From: Neoechinorhynchus agilis
Taxonomy: Eukaryota > Acanthocephala
Direction: 5' to 3'
Length of the DNA stretch: 49,290 bases
NCBI GenBank assembly: GCA_051530055.1
Contig: JBMGUZ010000015.1
Span: 1-49,290, forward strand
Shown here: piece by piece, positions 31,746 through 42,589 of the stretch
How the letters are laid out: each line of letters begins with the position of its first letter
Numbering within the stretch: the stretch's first letter is position 1
The notes under the pieces: generated by a model
Databases searched by the model: none
What the model saw: the letters and a program-made list of their open reading frames with translations, nothing else
Told to the model about the DNA's origin: nothing
Program-made: the position numbers and the translations under genes

Positions 31746-32640
31746 ACTCATAAAGTCTTGATTAAAATCGTTAATAATTTTCTCGCTGTACATTGCATTC
31801 CCCCCGCAATCTATCTTTCTCTCAAAGAATATGGCATTGCGCCCGCTGTTCCTGGATTTGAGTGAAATACACAGGCTGCAGGTCGAATTCGCTTATTTTT
31901 GTCTTAATATTATTTGATAGGATGTTTTGTTGTGGAAACATTAAAGGTAAGAAAGTTTCACTTAACCACTTTCATCTCTTGAGGGTTTAGGTGACTCTTT
32001 CAACTTTACTGCAAATTCGCTTACGAGAAACAATCCCTTCCCCAACGTTATCCCCTATCTGCCCCAACAACCGGCTTAAGAATCAACTCTTTTCTATTGG
32101 CGAAATGCCCTTAAATTTTTCTATCATATGAATAAATCAGGCTCCAATATCTACTTTTTAGTTGTCCACCGTCACGCGTAGTTTCCTATTTTGCTCCATC
32201 AAATTGTAAATGTCTCTCCAAGTTTTCCAATTTTATATCATTATCCCCTTCCACCTTCCATGGTACGACTAACCGACTCTCTTTGAGTCCTGTTCGAGAA
32301 AGTGTACGGCTAATCCTGAAATTGACGAAGATGATCATTGGAACGCTGATTGATATAAAATTCGTTTCAAAAATTCAATTAACATTACAGGTAATCGGAA
32401 TCTTCTTGAATGATTCATTATTGAATTTCTAAACATACTCCACAATACCGTGTTTTTTTAACACATTTAGCGATTGTATCTCCAAAGCTAGAATGAGACT
32501 ACTAAATCTTCTTATGAATTTTAACTCTTCCCTGTTTCTGAGAGCTCATAAAAGATGCTAAACTTACAGGTCATGACATGCTGAAATACGTTTGATTACT
32601 TAATCTAGCGATTCAGCCGTTTTATTCCCGGTTACTCTTC
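31746..32640. other. No recognised gene (arm B)
   Basis: Counterpart of 4571-5467. AT-rich; no long ORF, RNA or repeat family is recognised. Confidence 0.55.
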
Positions 32641-33622
32641 CTTCCATACATACCGCGAGGTCCGCCCAGGAAGATGGTCTCAATCTACGAACGGCAATCT
32701 TTCACATCGGCGAAACCCCGATCGAGAATTCATCGCAATCCACTTTTCAGCTCCTGGCTCCTTTCCTCTTCATCTTGGTGATTGATTGGGTAATGAGATG
32801 GGCACTATCGAATGATGAAGATGGATTTCTTCGGTTGAGGAAAAGAGGTCGCAGGTATCCTGAGATACACGCCTCCTACATGGCATATGCCGACGACATC
32901 ATGTTGATGTCCTCAACAGTCGAAGGAGCTCAACGCATGCTAAATAGACTGTGCGAGAGGGCGAATATGATTGGTATGACCATCAACTCGAAAAAGACGA
33001 TTCCGCATGTCGCGCATACAGTCCCTGGCGAAGGGCCGAATGGCGTTGAGCAATTAAAACAGATAGAGCGGTATGTCTATCTGGGAGCTGTCGTTCCTGA
33101 GGTGAGTGCGGATGTCAGCCGATGGAGAGCTATAGCTTGGAGAGCAATGGGGCAACTTAAGCCACTGTTTGACAGCGAGTCTTTGCCAGACGAACTCCGT
33201 TCCAAGCTGTTCAGGACTCTAATTGAGAGCATTCTCTACTACAATGCAGAGACCTGGACACTGTCACCAACGGCGACGATGAAGTTGGACCAAAATCATT
33301 CATCTCTCTTACGTGCGGCGTTCAAGCTCAGATGGTCAGTAAAGTGACCAACAAAGCACTGTATAAGGGAGCCGGAGTCCAACCGCCCAGTAAATATTTG
33401 CGCCACAGACGACTGCAGTTCACGGGCAATATAATTCGGTCCGAGGCATCTTGCCCACAGGTCGTGCAAGAGTTCCTTTTCTGGAAGCCAACGACATTGT
33501 ATCGTAAAGGCAAAGGGAACTGTCGTGCATACGATGACCTGATTTTAAGAGACGCGAATTGCCCGCATAACAGGACTGCTGTCGTGTATTTTAGATCCCT
33601 TGCGGAGTCTAATTCTATTTGA
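32641..33622 (+). mobile_element. Non-LTR retrotransposon reverse transcriptase fragment (arm B)
   Basis: Counterpart of 4570-3589: APFLFILVIDWVMRWAL, the catalytic YADDIMLMS, SKKT and YLGAVVP in one frame (32775-33347), with the C-terminal tail in a second frame (33332-33622). RTE-like by eye. Inactive and 5'-truncated. Confidence 0.82.
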
Positions 33623-33639
33623 CGGGCTTATACCTACGG

Positions 33640-34175
33640 TGCAACGTAAATGGCATTAGAGAATTCACCATTGCTGGTATCTATCGCCCTCCTGCCTCTC
33701 GTCCTGAGTCCTCTTTACATAAACTGGTTTCCATGATGGAACTCATAAACTCTGCAAATTTACACCATTTCTAAATTGCAGGGGACTTCAATGATCTATT
33801 TCTTCCTCTACCATTCTCCGAGTTGCGTCAACTTATTAATTTCCCAACTCGTCTTGACGCTCACCTCGACAAAGTGTTCACAAATATCAACGCCCACTAT
33901 TCCGCCCTTAAACTCCCTCCCCCACACGCGAACTCTGATCACTCTTTTGCCTTTATCACTCCCTCAACCCCACCTCAGCGTACTAAATCTCCCCGTTTAC
34001 CCGTCTGGAATAAACGTGAACATCACACCCAAAATTTTATAAAATTGTTTAACTCTAACATCCACACGTCCCACTGATAAAACAAATGACCCTTCCTTGG
34101 CAACGTCCTCCCTAACCTTAATCATAGAAAATTCCCTAACCACGACAATTCCAAAGAAATTCAATAGAATCTCCA
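33640..34175 (+). mobile_element. LINE apurinic-type endonuclease fragment (arm B)
   Basis: Counterpart of 3575-3040. It shows IYRPPASRPESSLHKL, GDFN, LDAHLDKVFTNINAHYSAL and NSDHSFAF in order, as in CR1/L2-type endonuclease domains. Its frames are more broken than in arm A near the 3' end. It ends where the satellite begins. Confidence 0.72.
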
Positions 34176-34194
34176 ACCTTGACGAGTTCAGTAC

Positions 34195-35265
34195 CTAACT
34201 TGCTTGCCAAGTAGTTAAACATTGAGGCCTATAGGCAACAACAATAGTGCTTTTTGGGACACGAAATGCATCAATATTCATTTCCTATACTGCCCAGGAG
34301 ATTATCTTATAAAGTTTATGCAGAATGCCAAAGTGCCACTTGGATTTCTATTTTAATCAACAGCTTACGGACTACAACTCGATATTCTTGGAAATAACGC
34401 AAAGGTCCATTTTCATTGATCTATAGGAAACGACGAGTTTAGTACCTAACTTACTTGATAAGTAGTTAAATATTGAGGCCTATTGGCAACAACAATAGTG
34501 CTTTTTTGGACACGAAATGCATCAATATGCACTTCCTATACTGCACGGGAGATTATCTTATAAAGTTTATGCAGAATGGTAAAGTACCACTTGGATTTCT
34601 ATTTTAATCAACAACTTACGGACTACAACTCTATATTCTTAGAAATAATGCAAAGGTCCATTTTCATTGATCTATGGGAAACGACGAGTTTGTTACCTTA
34701 CTTACTTGCTAAGTAGTTAAACATTGAGGCCTATAGGCAACAACAGTGCTTTTTGGGACACGAAATGCATCAATATTCACTTCCTATACTGCACGGGAAT
34801 TTATCGTATAAAGTTTATGCAGGACGCTAAAGTACCACTTGGATTTCTATTTTAATCACGGCTTACGGACTACAACTCGATATTCTTAGAAATAATGCAA
34901 ACATCCATTTTCATAGATCTATGGGAAACGATGAATTTAGTAGCTTACTTACTTGCTAAGTAGTTAAACATTGAGGCCTATTGGCAACAACAATAGTGCT
35001 TTTTGGGACCCGAAATGCATCAATTTGCACTTCCTATACTGCACGGGAGATTATCTTATAAAGTTTATGCAGAATGCTAAAGTACCACTTGGCTTTCTAT
35101 TTTAATCAACAGATTACGGACTACAACTTGATATTCTTAGAAATAATGCAAACGTCCATTTTCATTGATCTGTTGGAAACGACGAGTTTAGTACCTTACT
35201 TTCTAAGTAGTTAAACATTGAGGCCTAAAGTCAACAACAATAGTGCTTTTTGGGACCCGAAATGC
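34195..35265. repeat. ~250-bp satellite, about four monomers between block copies B and C
   Basis: Minus-orientation monomers of the 1-3020 family. The last two match those at 10310-10810 monomer for monomer, including rare variants. The array therefore joins the outer end of block B to the inner end of block C. Confidence 0.94.
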
Positions 35266-35269
35266 ATCC

Positions 35270-35757
35270 GTCAGGAAATTGGTTTCGGAAGTAACAACAA
35301 AAGCATGGGCGTTAACGCGTAATGTAAAGTAATTAAAAGTAATGGGTTCTTTGTTTAGTTCATTAAAGCCTTTGAAAATCAAGGATTTTTAAGTACTTTA
35401 ATTATAATTAATCTGTTTGATTAGTGATGCCTATCTGCATTACATCAATGTCGGCTTCTTGATCTCGCGATATGATTGGTTGCACAAATTTATTGAGTGT
35501 AGTGAATCGCGCTGATTGGTTGCGCAACGCACTGTGGGAGCCTATTTATCATACCATTGAACCCGAATTGTATACATCGCTAATATCTTGGCATATCGTG
35601 CTAACGACCTAAACAGCTACGTTCTTAAACTCAACTTTCTACATCGGGTCATTACTATAATCTACTAATATTTAACGATCTGATCGCTTCCTTAAACGAA
35701 CATCTATTCAACGGCAACAAACGCGATCACCATTGCAAATCATTTTATCTTGCACAA
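35270..35757 (+). promoter_or_regulatory. Promoter region of PYM-like copy C
   Basis: Inverted CCAAT boxes at 35475-35479 and 35515-35519 with the same downstream TATA-like segment. Nearly identical to copies A and B. Confidence 0.55.
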
Positions 35758-37380
35758 ATGTCGGACAAAAGAACCCAATTGAGAATCGATCCAAGAACTG
35801 GGGAATACTACATTCCTAGTTACCTACGAAGCGATGGAACTTGGACAGAAAGGATCGTCTTCCGACCGGCCAGAATTAACAATGAGCAACAGCGCTCAAA
35901 TAATACTATTAGCTCAAATGCCACTATAAATGAAAATTTAAATCATGACTCGCAGCAAAGATCAAACCGAACCAGGAGTGTTCCAAGACCGAATCAAATT
36001 AACTATGCAAATAGAAATTCTCGTGGATCGGCACCTCTCGCTCGCTATCAACCTGATCGAAGCAAAAATGAACTTTCGAGGAGCAACAGTGCAACATACT
36101 CGGTATTTCGGTCCGGACACCAAAACAAAAATTCTGGAAATAGTGGCACAAATGTAGAAGGTGCAAATTATCAAAATCGTGCCAGAAGCGTACAGAGAGC
36201 TCTTCAAATAAATTCGCCTCGCGGAAATGGGCACGAAGAAGAGTCCACTTCAAGATTTCAAACTGCGACACTTAATAGTGCTATAAACACAGCGGGACAC
36301 TTCAACGACTCAGGGAGCCATAGGGCTCAATTCGTCCAGAATCACCAAAATCCCACGCTACAACAACCACAAACAACAACCAATACTACTATCGGCCAAT
36401 CGATCAATTTCGGCGGCATACAAAATGTTAACATGATTGGTGGCTTCCCGGCCCAACGATTCACCCAATTACCTTTTGGACAAACAATACAGCCAATGCC
36501 TCAACTTATCGCCAATATGCAGGCATTATCTTTGGGGAATCAAGTTGGACTAATTTATCCATTAAATCAACCCAATGCGGCTTATGGATTAGGGTGCGGT
36601 GCAACCGGTGTTAATCAATTTCCTTCGGGATTTCTGCTGCCACATCAACTACAAAGGATCCCAAATACATTTAATGCACCCAATCACACCTCTGAGGCGG
36701 ATAAACCAATTGATGAGGGAGAAGCTTTAAAAATCCAGCCGAAAAAAGATCATCTTCTCTCGACTAAACTATATATCAACCGGAAAAACGGCGACCATGA
36801 GGAAAAGGTCCCAGTCATTGTGGAATTGAGCATCCGCGCCGACGACCAAACAAACAGTGGACTTCGAAAATGCACAAAGGGCGGAATTAAGAATTCTTCT
36901 TTGCGGCCACGACATCGAGATAATTCAAATATTCCCAGTTATTTATGGACTTATCTGCGTCCCGCTCAAAGGGATTACATAAAAAACAACAAAGTTGAAG
37001 GAGAGCCCGGCGATATAGAAGATATCGAAGACGTTGTCTTTGCGTTGGAACGTGAGGAAGAGATGCCGCCGATTCCGGAAAAATTTACTATTGTTATCCA
37101 AAAGCCCGAAAAGGAACAGAAAATTCCTGAATGGTTTGCCTGCCACAACGACGAACAATGGCAGGATATCGGCGATGAAACTTTTATGGAAGAGTTTCTA
37201 ATGGGCGATGATGATATGGAGATCCTAAAATTGAATGCCGATACACTGAACACTAATAACAAAGACATGGCCTTTATTATGAAGTCATTGGCCAATAGTA
37301 AAGTGCACATTGAAGCTGTCACCATTGTAAATGATAAAGAAGATAAAGACAGTGAAAATAATTCAGATGAACAGAACTGA
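35758..37380 (+). CDS. PYM/WIBG-like N-terminal motif protein, copy C
   Basis: Intact 540-codon ORF of the same family. It reads KRTQL at residues 4-8 where A and B have KRPQL, and has several private changes (for example ALQINS, HTSEAD, LRKCTKG, WFACHN). It shares SNSA, GSHRA and KNSSL with A but HDSQQ, NVNMI and LIANM with B. It keeps the TGA stop and the AATAAA just after it. The three intact copies differ from each other by only about 1-3% of residues. Confidence 0.82.
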   Translation: MSDKRTQLRIDPRTGEYYIPSYLRSDGTWTERIVFRPARINNEQQRSNNTISSNATINENLNHDSQQRSNRTRSVPRPNQINYANRNSRGSAPLARYQPDRSKNELSRSNSATYSVFRSGHQNKNSGNSGTNVEGANYQNRARSVQRALQINSPRGNGHEEESTSRFQTATLNSAINTAGHFNDSGSHRAQFVQNHQNPTLQQPQTTTNTTIGQSINFGGIQNVNMIGGFPAQRFTQLPFGQTIQPMPQLIANMQALSLGNQVGLIYPLNQPNAAYGLGCGATGVNQFPSGFLLPHQLQRIPNTFNAPNHTSEADKPIDEGEALKIQPKKDHLLSTKLYINRKNGDHEEKVPVIVELSIRADDQTNSGLRKCTKGGIKNSSLRPRHRDNSNIPSYLWTYLRPAQRDYIKNNKVEGEPGDIEDIEDVVFALEREEEMPPIPEKFTIVIQKPEKEQKIPEWFACHNDEQWQDIGDETFMEEFLMGDDDMEILKLNADTLNTNNKDMAFIMKSLANSKVHIEAVTIVNDKEDKDSENNSDEQN

Positions 37381-38114
37381 AGAAATACGGAGGCTAAATA
37401 AAGAAGAAACGATTAACTCGGCAGGAAAATAAACCAGGATGCTCAAAATGGGAATATCGAAATTTGCGAAAAAAAATGAAGAGTGATCGAACAAACTTTC
37501 GCTGTTTTTTGATGTGCTTAAATAAAAAAATTAAAATCAAGTGTTTCAAATGGGCATTGATTTTCACTTGTCGCCTATTAAGCAAATAATTTTAGGGGTA
37601 TTTGTAGGCACTTAAGATTTAAAAAATGATTTATTATTCTGGAGCGTTAAAAATTTATACAAGTTTGTTTTGTTTAGTATTTAGCGAAAAAATAGGAATA
37701 TTTATTGAATAAAATGGATTCAAATAAATATTTACTTACAGATATTGGGAAGACTAAAAAAGGTTAAAAATACATAGCTTCAAATTTAAAACACCTCGAG
37801 TGTTATTTAAAAATCGACTGCGACCCGAAATCTTAATCATTTGTCGCCCACCTGATCAGTAAAAATTGATTTTAGTACTTTTGATACATTTACCTGCATA
37901 AGAAAACCAAAAGAAAAATTCGCGAATTTATTTGGCGATAAATTTTAAATTGATTTTTTATTAGCAAGTAAAATAAGAAACTATATTAATTTGAAAGGCT
38001 ATATTGATAAACGATGTGTAATAAATCGATATTCGTTGTGGTTTAAAAATATCGTAAGATTTCAACGATTCACCCCAAAAATTTGAGGACAAACGGTATA
38101 TAAACATTCCATTT
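37381..38114. other. 3' flank of copy C and unrelated AT-rich sequence
   Basis: To about 37808 this is the conserved 3' flank of the PYM-like gene, with a small deletion near 37470 relative to B. From 37809 to 38114 it is single-copy AT-rich sequence with no recognised feature. Confidence 0.55.
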
Positions 38115-38760
38115 GTGAATGGCATTTTGAACGAAAAATTAAATAACCGTATCGTTAATGGATATGGTAACAAAAACATGAAGGCAGTTACTTATACGAC
38201 AAAACAAAAAACTCTCAGTGCCCTCATAGGTTCTGCAAGAGATGACCCACCGCATGGTGTTGTCGACGATATACATTGTGGGGATTGTAGTAAGTCCTAA
38301 ATTGGACAAACTAACAATCTTCCACGCAGAATCTATGAACATAAATATGCACTGAAGCGATGTAATGGAAATTCAGCGATTGTCAATCACGTCAATACTA
38401 CAGGTCATTCCATCAATTTTGACGATGTCAAAATCTTGATGCGTAGTGACGATTGATATTCGCGTGTTATCGTCGAATCGATACACATTCACGATCGCGA
38501 CACGATGGAAGGCAACAGCTGATTACCAGTTGAAATTGCGGACTGGGATTACCTAACTTCTCCTTTTTTAGATATCCTGACGAAGACCCACGAAAGGGTC
38601 GAAAATTCGAATTCAATTGGCAATTTAATTTAATTTTAATAAATTCACCAATATTTAAAGTTGAAAAAAGAAAACTCGAAAAAAGGTATTGTGCACGAGT
38701 TGAAAGACGGCGCATGGAGAATCCACGCCCAGCACCCTGCTATATTTTTAAGCTTCAGCG
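38115..38760 (+). mobile_element. Penelope-like element fossil, GIY-YIG endonuclease end
   Basis: Translation shows the GIY-YIG-type region of Penelope-like elements: GVVDDIHCGDC, IGQTNN, YEHKYALKRCNGNSAIVNHV and TTGHSINFDDVKIL, with VESIHIH further on. Downstream, at 38577-38605, lies CTGACGA, A, GACCC, loop ACGAAA, GGGTC, GAAAA, the hammerhead-like end typical for this class. It is broken and only the 3' part is present. A similar 3' tail motif (GTGCACG...GGCGCATGG near 38690) recurs after the second fossil near 40805. Confidence 0.8.
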
Positions 38761-38959
38761 ATTATAAGTAGGAATCAGCTTTGAATTTTATTAAAAGTCC
38801 CTTTCGAGGAACCTAAGAGTTATTTCTAGCAATCATAACTGATTTGACCCATGTTTAAGAGACGATTGACCAAGGATAAAATATTGTTCATGAAATTTAA
38901 GGAGCTTTTAGTCGTATTAGCAACTATCTATGCATTGTAATGGTGAATAAGAATAAATC

Positions 38960-39095
38960 ATTTAAATAGACCAAAGAATGAACAAATTTGTGTTTCACAA
39001 AACCTTTCATTTCCAAAATTCTTGATGACATCTTTATGGTAAATGGAATTTAAAAATTGAACAAGTCACATTTTCATGAGTAAGATAAAGCGTCT
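38960..39095 (+). other. Diverged relic of the block's 3' flank
   Basis: This segment resembles arm B at about 29430-29530: GAACAAATTTGTGTTTC, CCTTTCATTTCCAA and TAAATGGAATTTAA occur in the same order. Identity is about 85%, far below the near-identity of copies A-C. It is the remnant of an older block copy. Confidence 0.62.
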
Positions 39096-39130
39096 TCACT
39101 CTCTTCCTGTGTCATTGGTATTAATTGTTG

Positions 39131-39276
39131 AATTAATCTCTTAAGGGATTATTGTTACTTTAAGCGAGTTATTTATTCCCAATTTTACTATTCTTAGAAG
39201 TAACATTTTTGATCCACGAGGAAATATCGTTGACATTACTTTCCAACATTGCCGAAGAATCCGATCTAATTTCAAT
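39131..39276 (-). pseudogene. AK6 3'-end fragment (partial duplicate)
   Basis: This matches 21682-21827 at about 97% (roughly 4-5 differences in 146). It covers the last ~35 codons of AK6 and its 3' flank. It lacks the kinase loop and everything upstream and is followed directly by Penelope-like sequence. It cannot encode a working kinase. Confidence 0.85.
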
Positions 39277-40320
39277 CGCACATCAAGGATGGATCTACGT
39301 TTACGATTGAGATCAGGAAAATTAACGTTAACCACCACGGAATATTTACGACCGATGCGAACGCTCTGTTCACCAATGTCACGTTGACTAAAACGATCGA
39401 ATTATCGGCTATGTTACTATCGAAGAATTGTAGTGAACTACGTTTGGACCCTGGTACGTGGCAGTCCCTTATTCAATGGTGCACGAGCATGACTGCCTTT
39501 GAACATGAGGAGCTTCATAGTCATGTAAATCGGCGGTGGCGTTATGTGGACGATGTATTCATTTTGACTGATTCAAACAACAACAGAGATTTACTAAATG
39601 CTGAACTTAACAATCAAGATCCACACATACAGTGGACAGCCAAAGAAGAGAACAACAACGGTGATGTCTCTTTCCTGGACGTCCTGGTAAAGCGGTCGGC
39701 ACAAGGCAAAGTTGGCACGTCACTTTATCGTAAGGAGAATCTACTATGCGGACCACCACACTGGTCAACTCAAAAACCGATGAAGTATAAAATCTCGGTT
39801 GTAATGTCCTCCTTCCGAAGAGCTTTTCTTATCTCATCTACTCGATTGGCGTGGAGTAAAGAAAAGGGAGAGGATAGTCCAGGAGCTAAAAATGAGGGGA
39901 TATCCCAAATGGATTATAGACCGTGGAATCAGAGGCAGAAACTATCATCCGCAAAACAACAAAAAATCGTCTGCAGAGCCTGTATGCTTCGAAAGAGTGC
40001 ACTTCATTGATATGACACGAATCAAATGATTTACTCCATTATAAGTTAAGAAGGCTGGAATTCGTCTATACAATACTAAAGGAATCGCTCTCAGAAGCAC
40101 ATTCAAGAAGAAGGGTAGAATTGAGCTGACTCATGGGATCTACCGAATGCACTGTGAACAGTGTGAGAAAGTCTATATCGGACAAACGATGCAAGGCATC
40201 GAGAAGAGGGTCGCTCAACATAAGCAAGTCTGCAGTCGATTTTAGCATTCGTCGGCAATCTCTAATCATCAAGAGACATGTAAGCATCGAGTGGATTTTG
40301 GTGGAACCAACTTACCACAA
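39277..40320 (+). mobile_element. Penelope-like element fossil, reverse transcriptase and endonuclease parts
   Basis: Translation shows a Penelope-type reverse transcriptase segment (RRWRYVDDVFILTDSNNN, then GDVSFLDVLVKR and GTSLYRK) followed, after a broken stretch, by a GIY-YIG-type segment (HGIYRMHCEQCEKVYIGQTM, ISNHQETC). The order is RT then endonuclease, as in the family. It is broken in several places and 5'-truncated. Its left edge abuts the AK6 fragment. Confidence 0.8.
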
Positions 40321-41384
40321 TGGCGTTCTACTTTTAATGTATTTTAAACAATTATTCGACGTTAAATCAAACGTATTTAATCACAACTTTAGATATTTTC
40401 TTGCCCATCGCTTTAAACTCTCCAGGTGCGGCAATTATTTGAAATCTTATGATCTCACAGACAATCAATTATCGGTTTTTATGAATTTCGTTGCATTGAG
40501 CGAAATATAATTGATTCTTAGATACAAAAATAATCATGAACGGTCATTGGACCGACACTTTGTCGTGAGGATCAATCATGCCGCTTCAAGGACGTTGAAA
40601 TAAATTTCGACGGTAATTTGCTCATGCAAATTGACACCAATGGTTACAAGGTCAAGAGAAAGAGACCATGCAAAGATAAACGTGTGAGTTGTTGATAACT
40701 TGAAATAAATTTCGATTTCATGTGATTTTCATTTGATTGCGGCATAAGCGATAGTCCAGAGTTAATAGCTTATAATTTGAAGAGAAACCTCAAAGATAGT
40801 TACTATGCACGCGTCGAGGGACGGTGCATGGGAAATCTCTTGTAGACCCTGTGATCTACAAATTTGTTGTATCTCTCGCGCTTCTCAAATTATTTATAGC
40901 ATCATAACCAGCCATCTCAAAGATGAAACTTGAGTAAAGGAAAATTGCATTTCGCAGGAGACATTCATTGTAAGGTTCAACAAAATTAGCTCTAGCACTG
41001 AATTATATGAAGTCGAATCAATCAAAAAAGAAGCTTTGTGTTGACAGGGGCGATACTTGTTGAGAACTATATCCCAAAATCGTATTACAAGAGTTTTTGT
41101 TTAGAAGGGTTTATTTTTATTTTTTTTTCCAAAAACTCTGCGTATAAAATTCTTATCTACGATCATTTGCAATTTTTTCGTAATTAGTGCGGTATTATTC
41201 TTTAATATCCACCTTTCTCGTTCTTGGAACCATGTAGTCTTATCTCATGTCGAATGCATAACTTATTTAAACTGATCATAAGAGGGTATTTATGCCATCA
41301 AAGGCCATGGACGAATTCCAAAGCGCTTAATTAACACCGGAAGCGAAACATAAGGAACAGCTTCTCTAACTCGTGCTATGATTG
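40321..41384. other. Retroelement tail and intergenic sequence
   Basis: Up to about 40870 this is probably the non-coding tail of the Penelope-like fossil; TGCACGCGTCGAGGGACGGT near 40805 echoes 38690. The rest is AT-rich with no recognised gene. Confidence 0.5.
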
Positions 41385-42440
41385 GCTACATAAATGAATA
41401 AAGCATAGCATATCGCGCTGATTGGTCGCGCAACGCACTGTGGGAGCCTATTTATCGTACCATTGAACCCGAATTGTATGCATCGCCAATAACTTGGTAT
41501 ATCGTACTAACGACCTAAACAGCAACGTTCTTAAGCTCAACTTTCTACATCGAGCCATTATTATAATCTACTGATATTTAACGATCTGATCGCTTCCTTA
41601 AACGAACATCTATTTAACGGCAACAAACGCGATCACCTTTGCAAATCATTTTATCTTTCACAAATGTCGGAAAAAAGACCCAATTGAGAATCGATCCAAG
41701 AACTGGGGAATACTACATTCCTAGTTACCTACGAAGCGATGGAACTTGGACAGAAAGGATCGTCTTCCGACCGGCCAGAATTAACAATGAGCAACAGCGC
41801 TCAAATAATACTATAAGCTCAAATGCCACTATAAATGAAAATTTAAATCATGACTCGCAGCAAAGATCAAACCGAACCAGGAGTGTTCCAAGACCGAATC
41901 AAATTAACTATGCAAATAGAAATTCTCGTGGATCTTCACGTATCAATCGCCATAAACCAAAGAAGAAACAGTGCTACACTACACAGTTCGGTCAGAAATT
42001 CACCAATGAATAATAGAACTAATAATGGAATGCTTCAAATCGTGCAAGAAATGTACCGAGGGTTCATCAAATGCGCAGCGAAATATAAATATCCAGCTAT
42101 AAGCATGAGCTCAGTTAACTATTTGAAACAGCGCCGCCAAATAAATTTGAAGCCACAGCAGGACACCACAGCGACTCGGCAGATCAAAGGATTCTATTCG
42201 TCCAAAGTCGTGAAAATCCCACGAAACGACAAATACAAACAACCAATAATGCTATCTGCCAGGTTATAAATTTCCGCAGTATGTAAAGTGCTAACCTGAC
42301 CGGTAGCTTTCCAGCACGCGAATGGTTAAACTACCTCTTGGACAAGCAATGCAGCAAATGCCTCAACTAATCGTTAATATGCAGGAAATATCGTTCGAGG
42401 AATCAGGTTGGAAAAATTTATCAAGGAAATCAAATCCATG
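41385..42440 (+). pseudogene. Decayed PYM-like copy D
   Basis: The promoter part (two ATTGG boxes at 41391-41395 and 41421-41425) and the first ~270 coding bases (41664-41935) are about 93-98% identical to copies A-C. After 41935 similarity falls abruptly to about 65-75%, with many stops and indels, though order is still traceable (for example a GQ-M-Q-MPQLI-like stretch near 42345). A one-base deletion shortly after the ATG already breaks the frame in the well-conserved part. D is therefore a pseudogene with a recently refreshed 5' end. Confidence 0.83.
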
Positions 42441-42589
42441 CTGAAGAGGATTTGGGTGACCGAGAATCTCGGGTAATCAATTTCTTCGCGATTTGAGATG
42501 TAACATAAACCACAAAGGAGCCAAAGCGAATCGAACGCACCGAATATTAACCGTGGATAGGAAAAATAAATTGATAAAAGGTAACTGAT

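Larger units (their letters stand above)
26605..34200 (+). repeat. Arm B of the large inverted repeat
   Basis: Forward-orientation partner of 3020-10570, with the same gene order and both ends in the ~250-bp satellite. It diverges from arm A by scattered substitutions and small indels only. See arm A for contents. Confidence 0.93.
35270..37808 (+). repeat. Truncated third block copy (C)
   Basis: Direct-orientation copy of the promoter, PYM-like gene and ~430 bases of 3' flank found in arm B (26836-29400). Similarity to B stops at about 37808, just after CTCGAGTGTTATTT. The helical-repeat gene and everything beyond it are missing. Confidence 0.92.

Noticed and set aside
26605-34200. The whole block as a single large DNA element or virus-like element
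   Set aside because: No transposase, integrase, polymerase B, helicase or capsid-like product is visible, and the block ends in satellite rather than defined terminal repeats.
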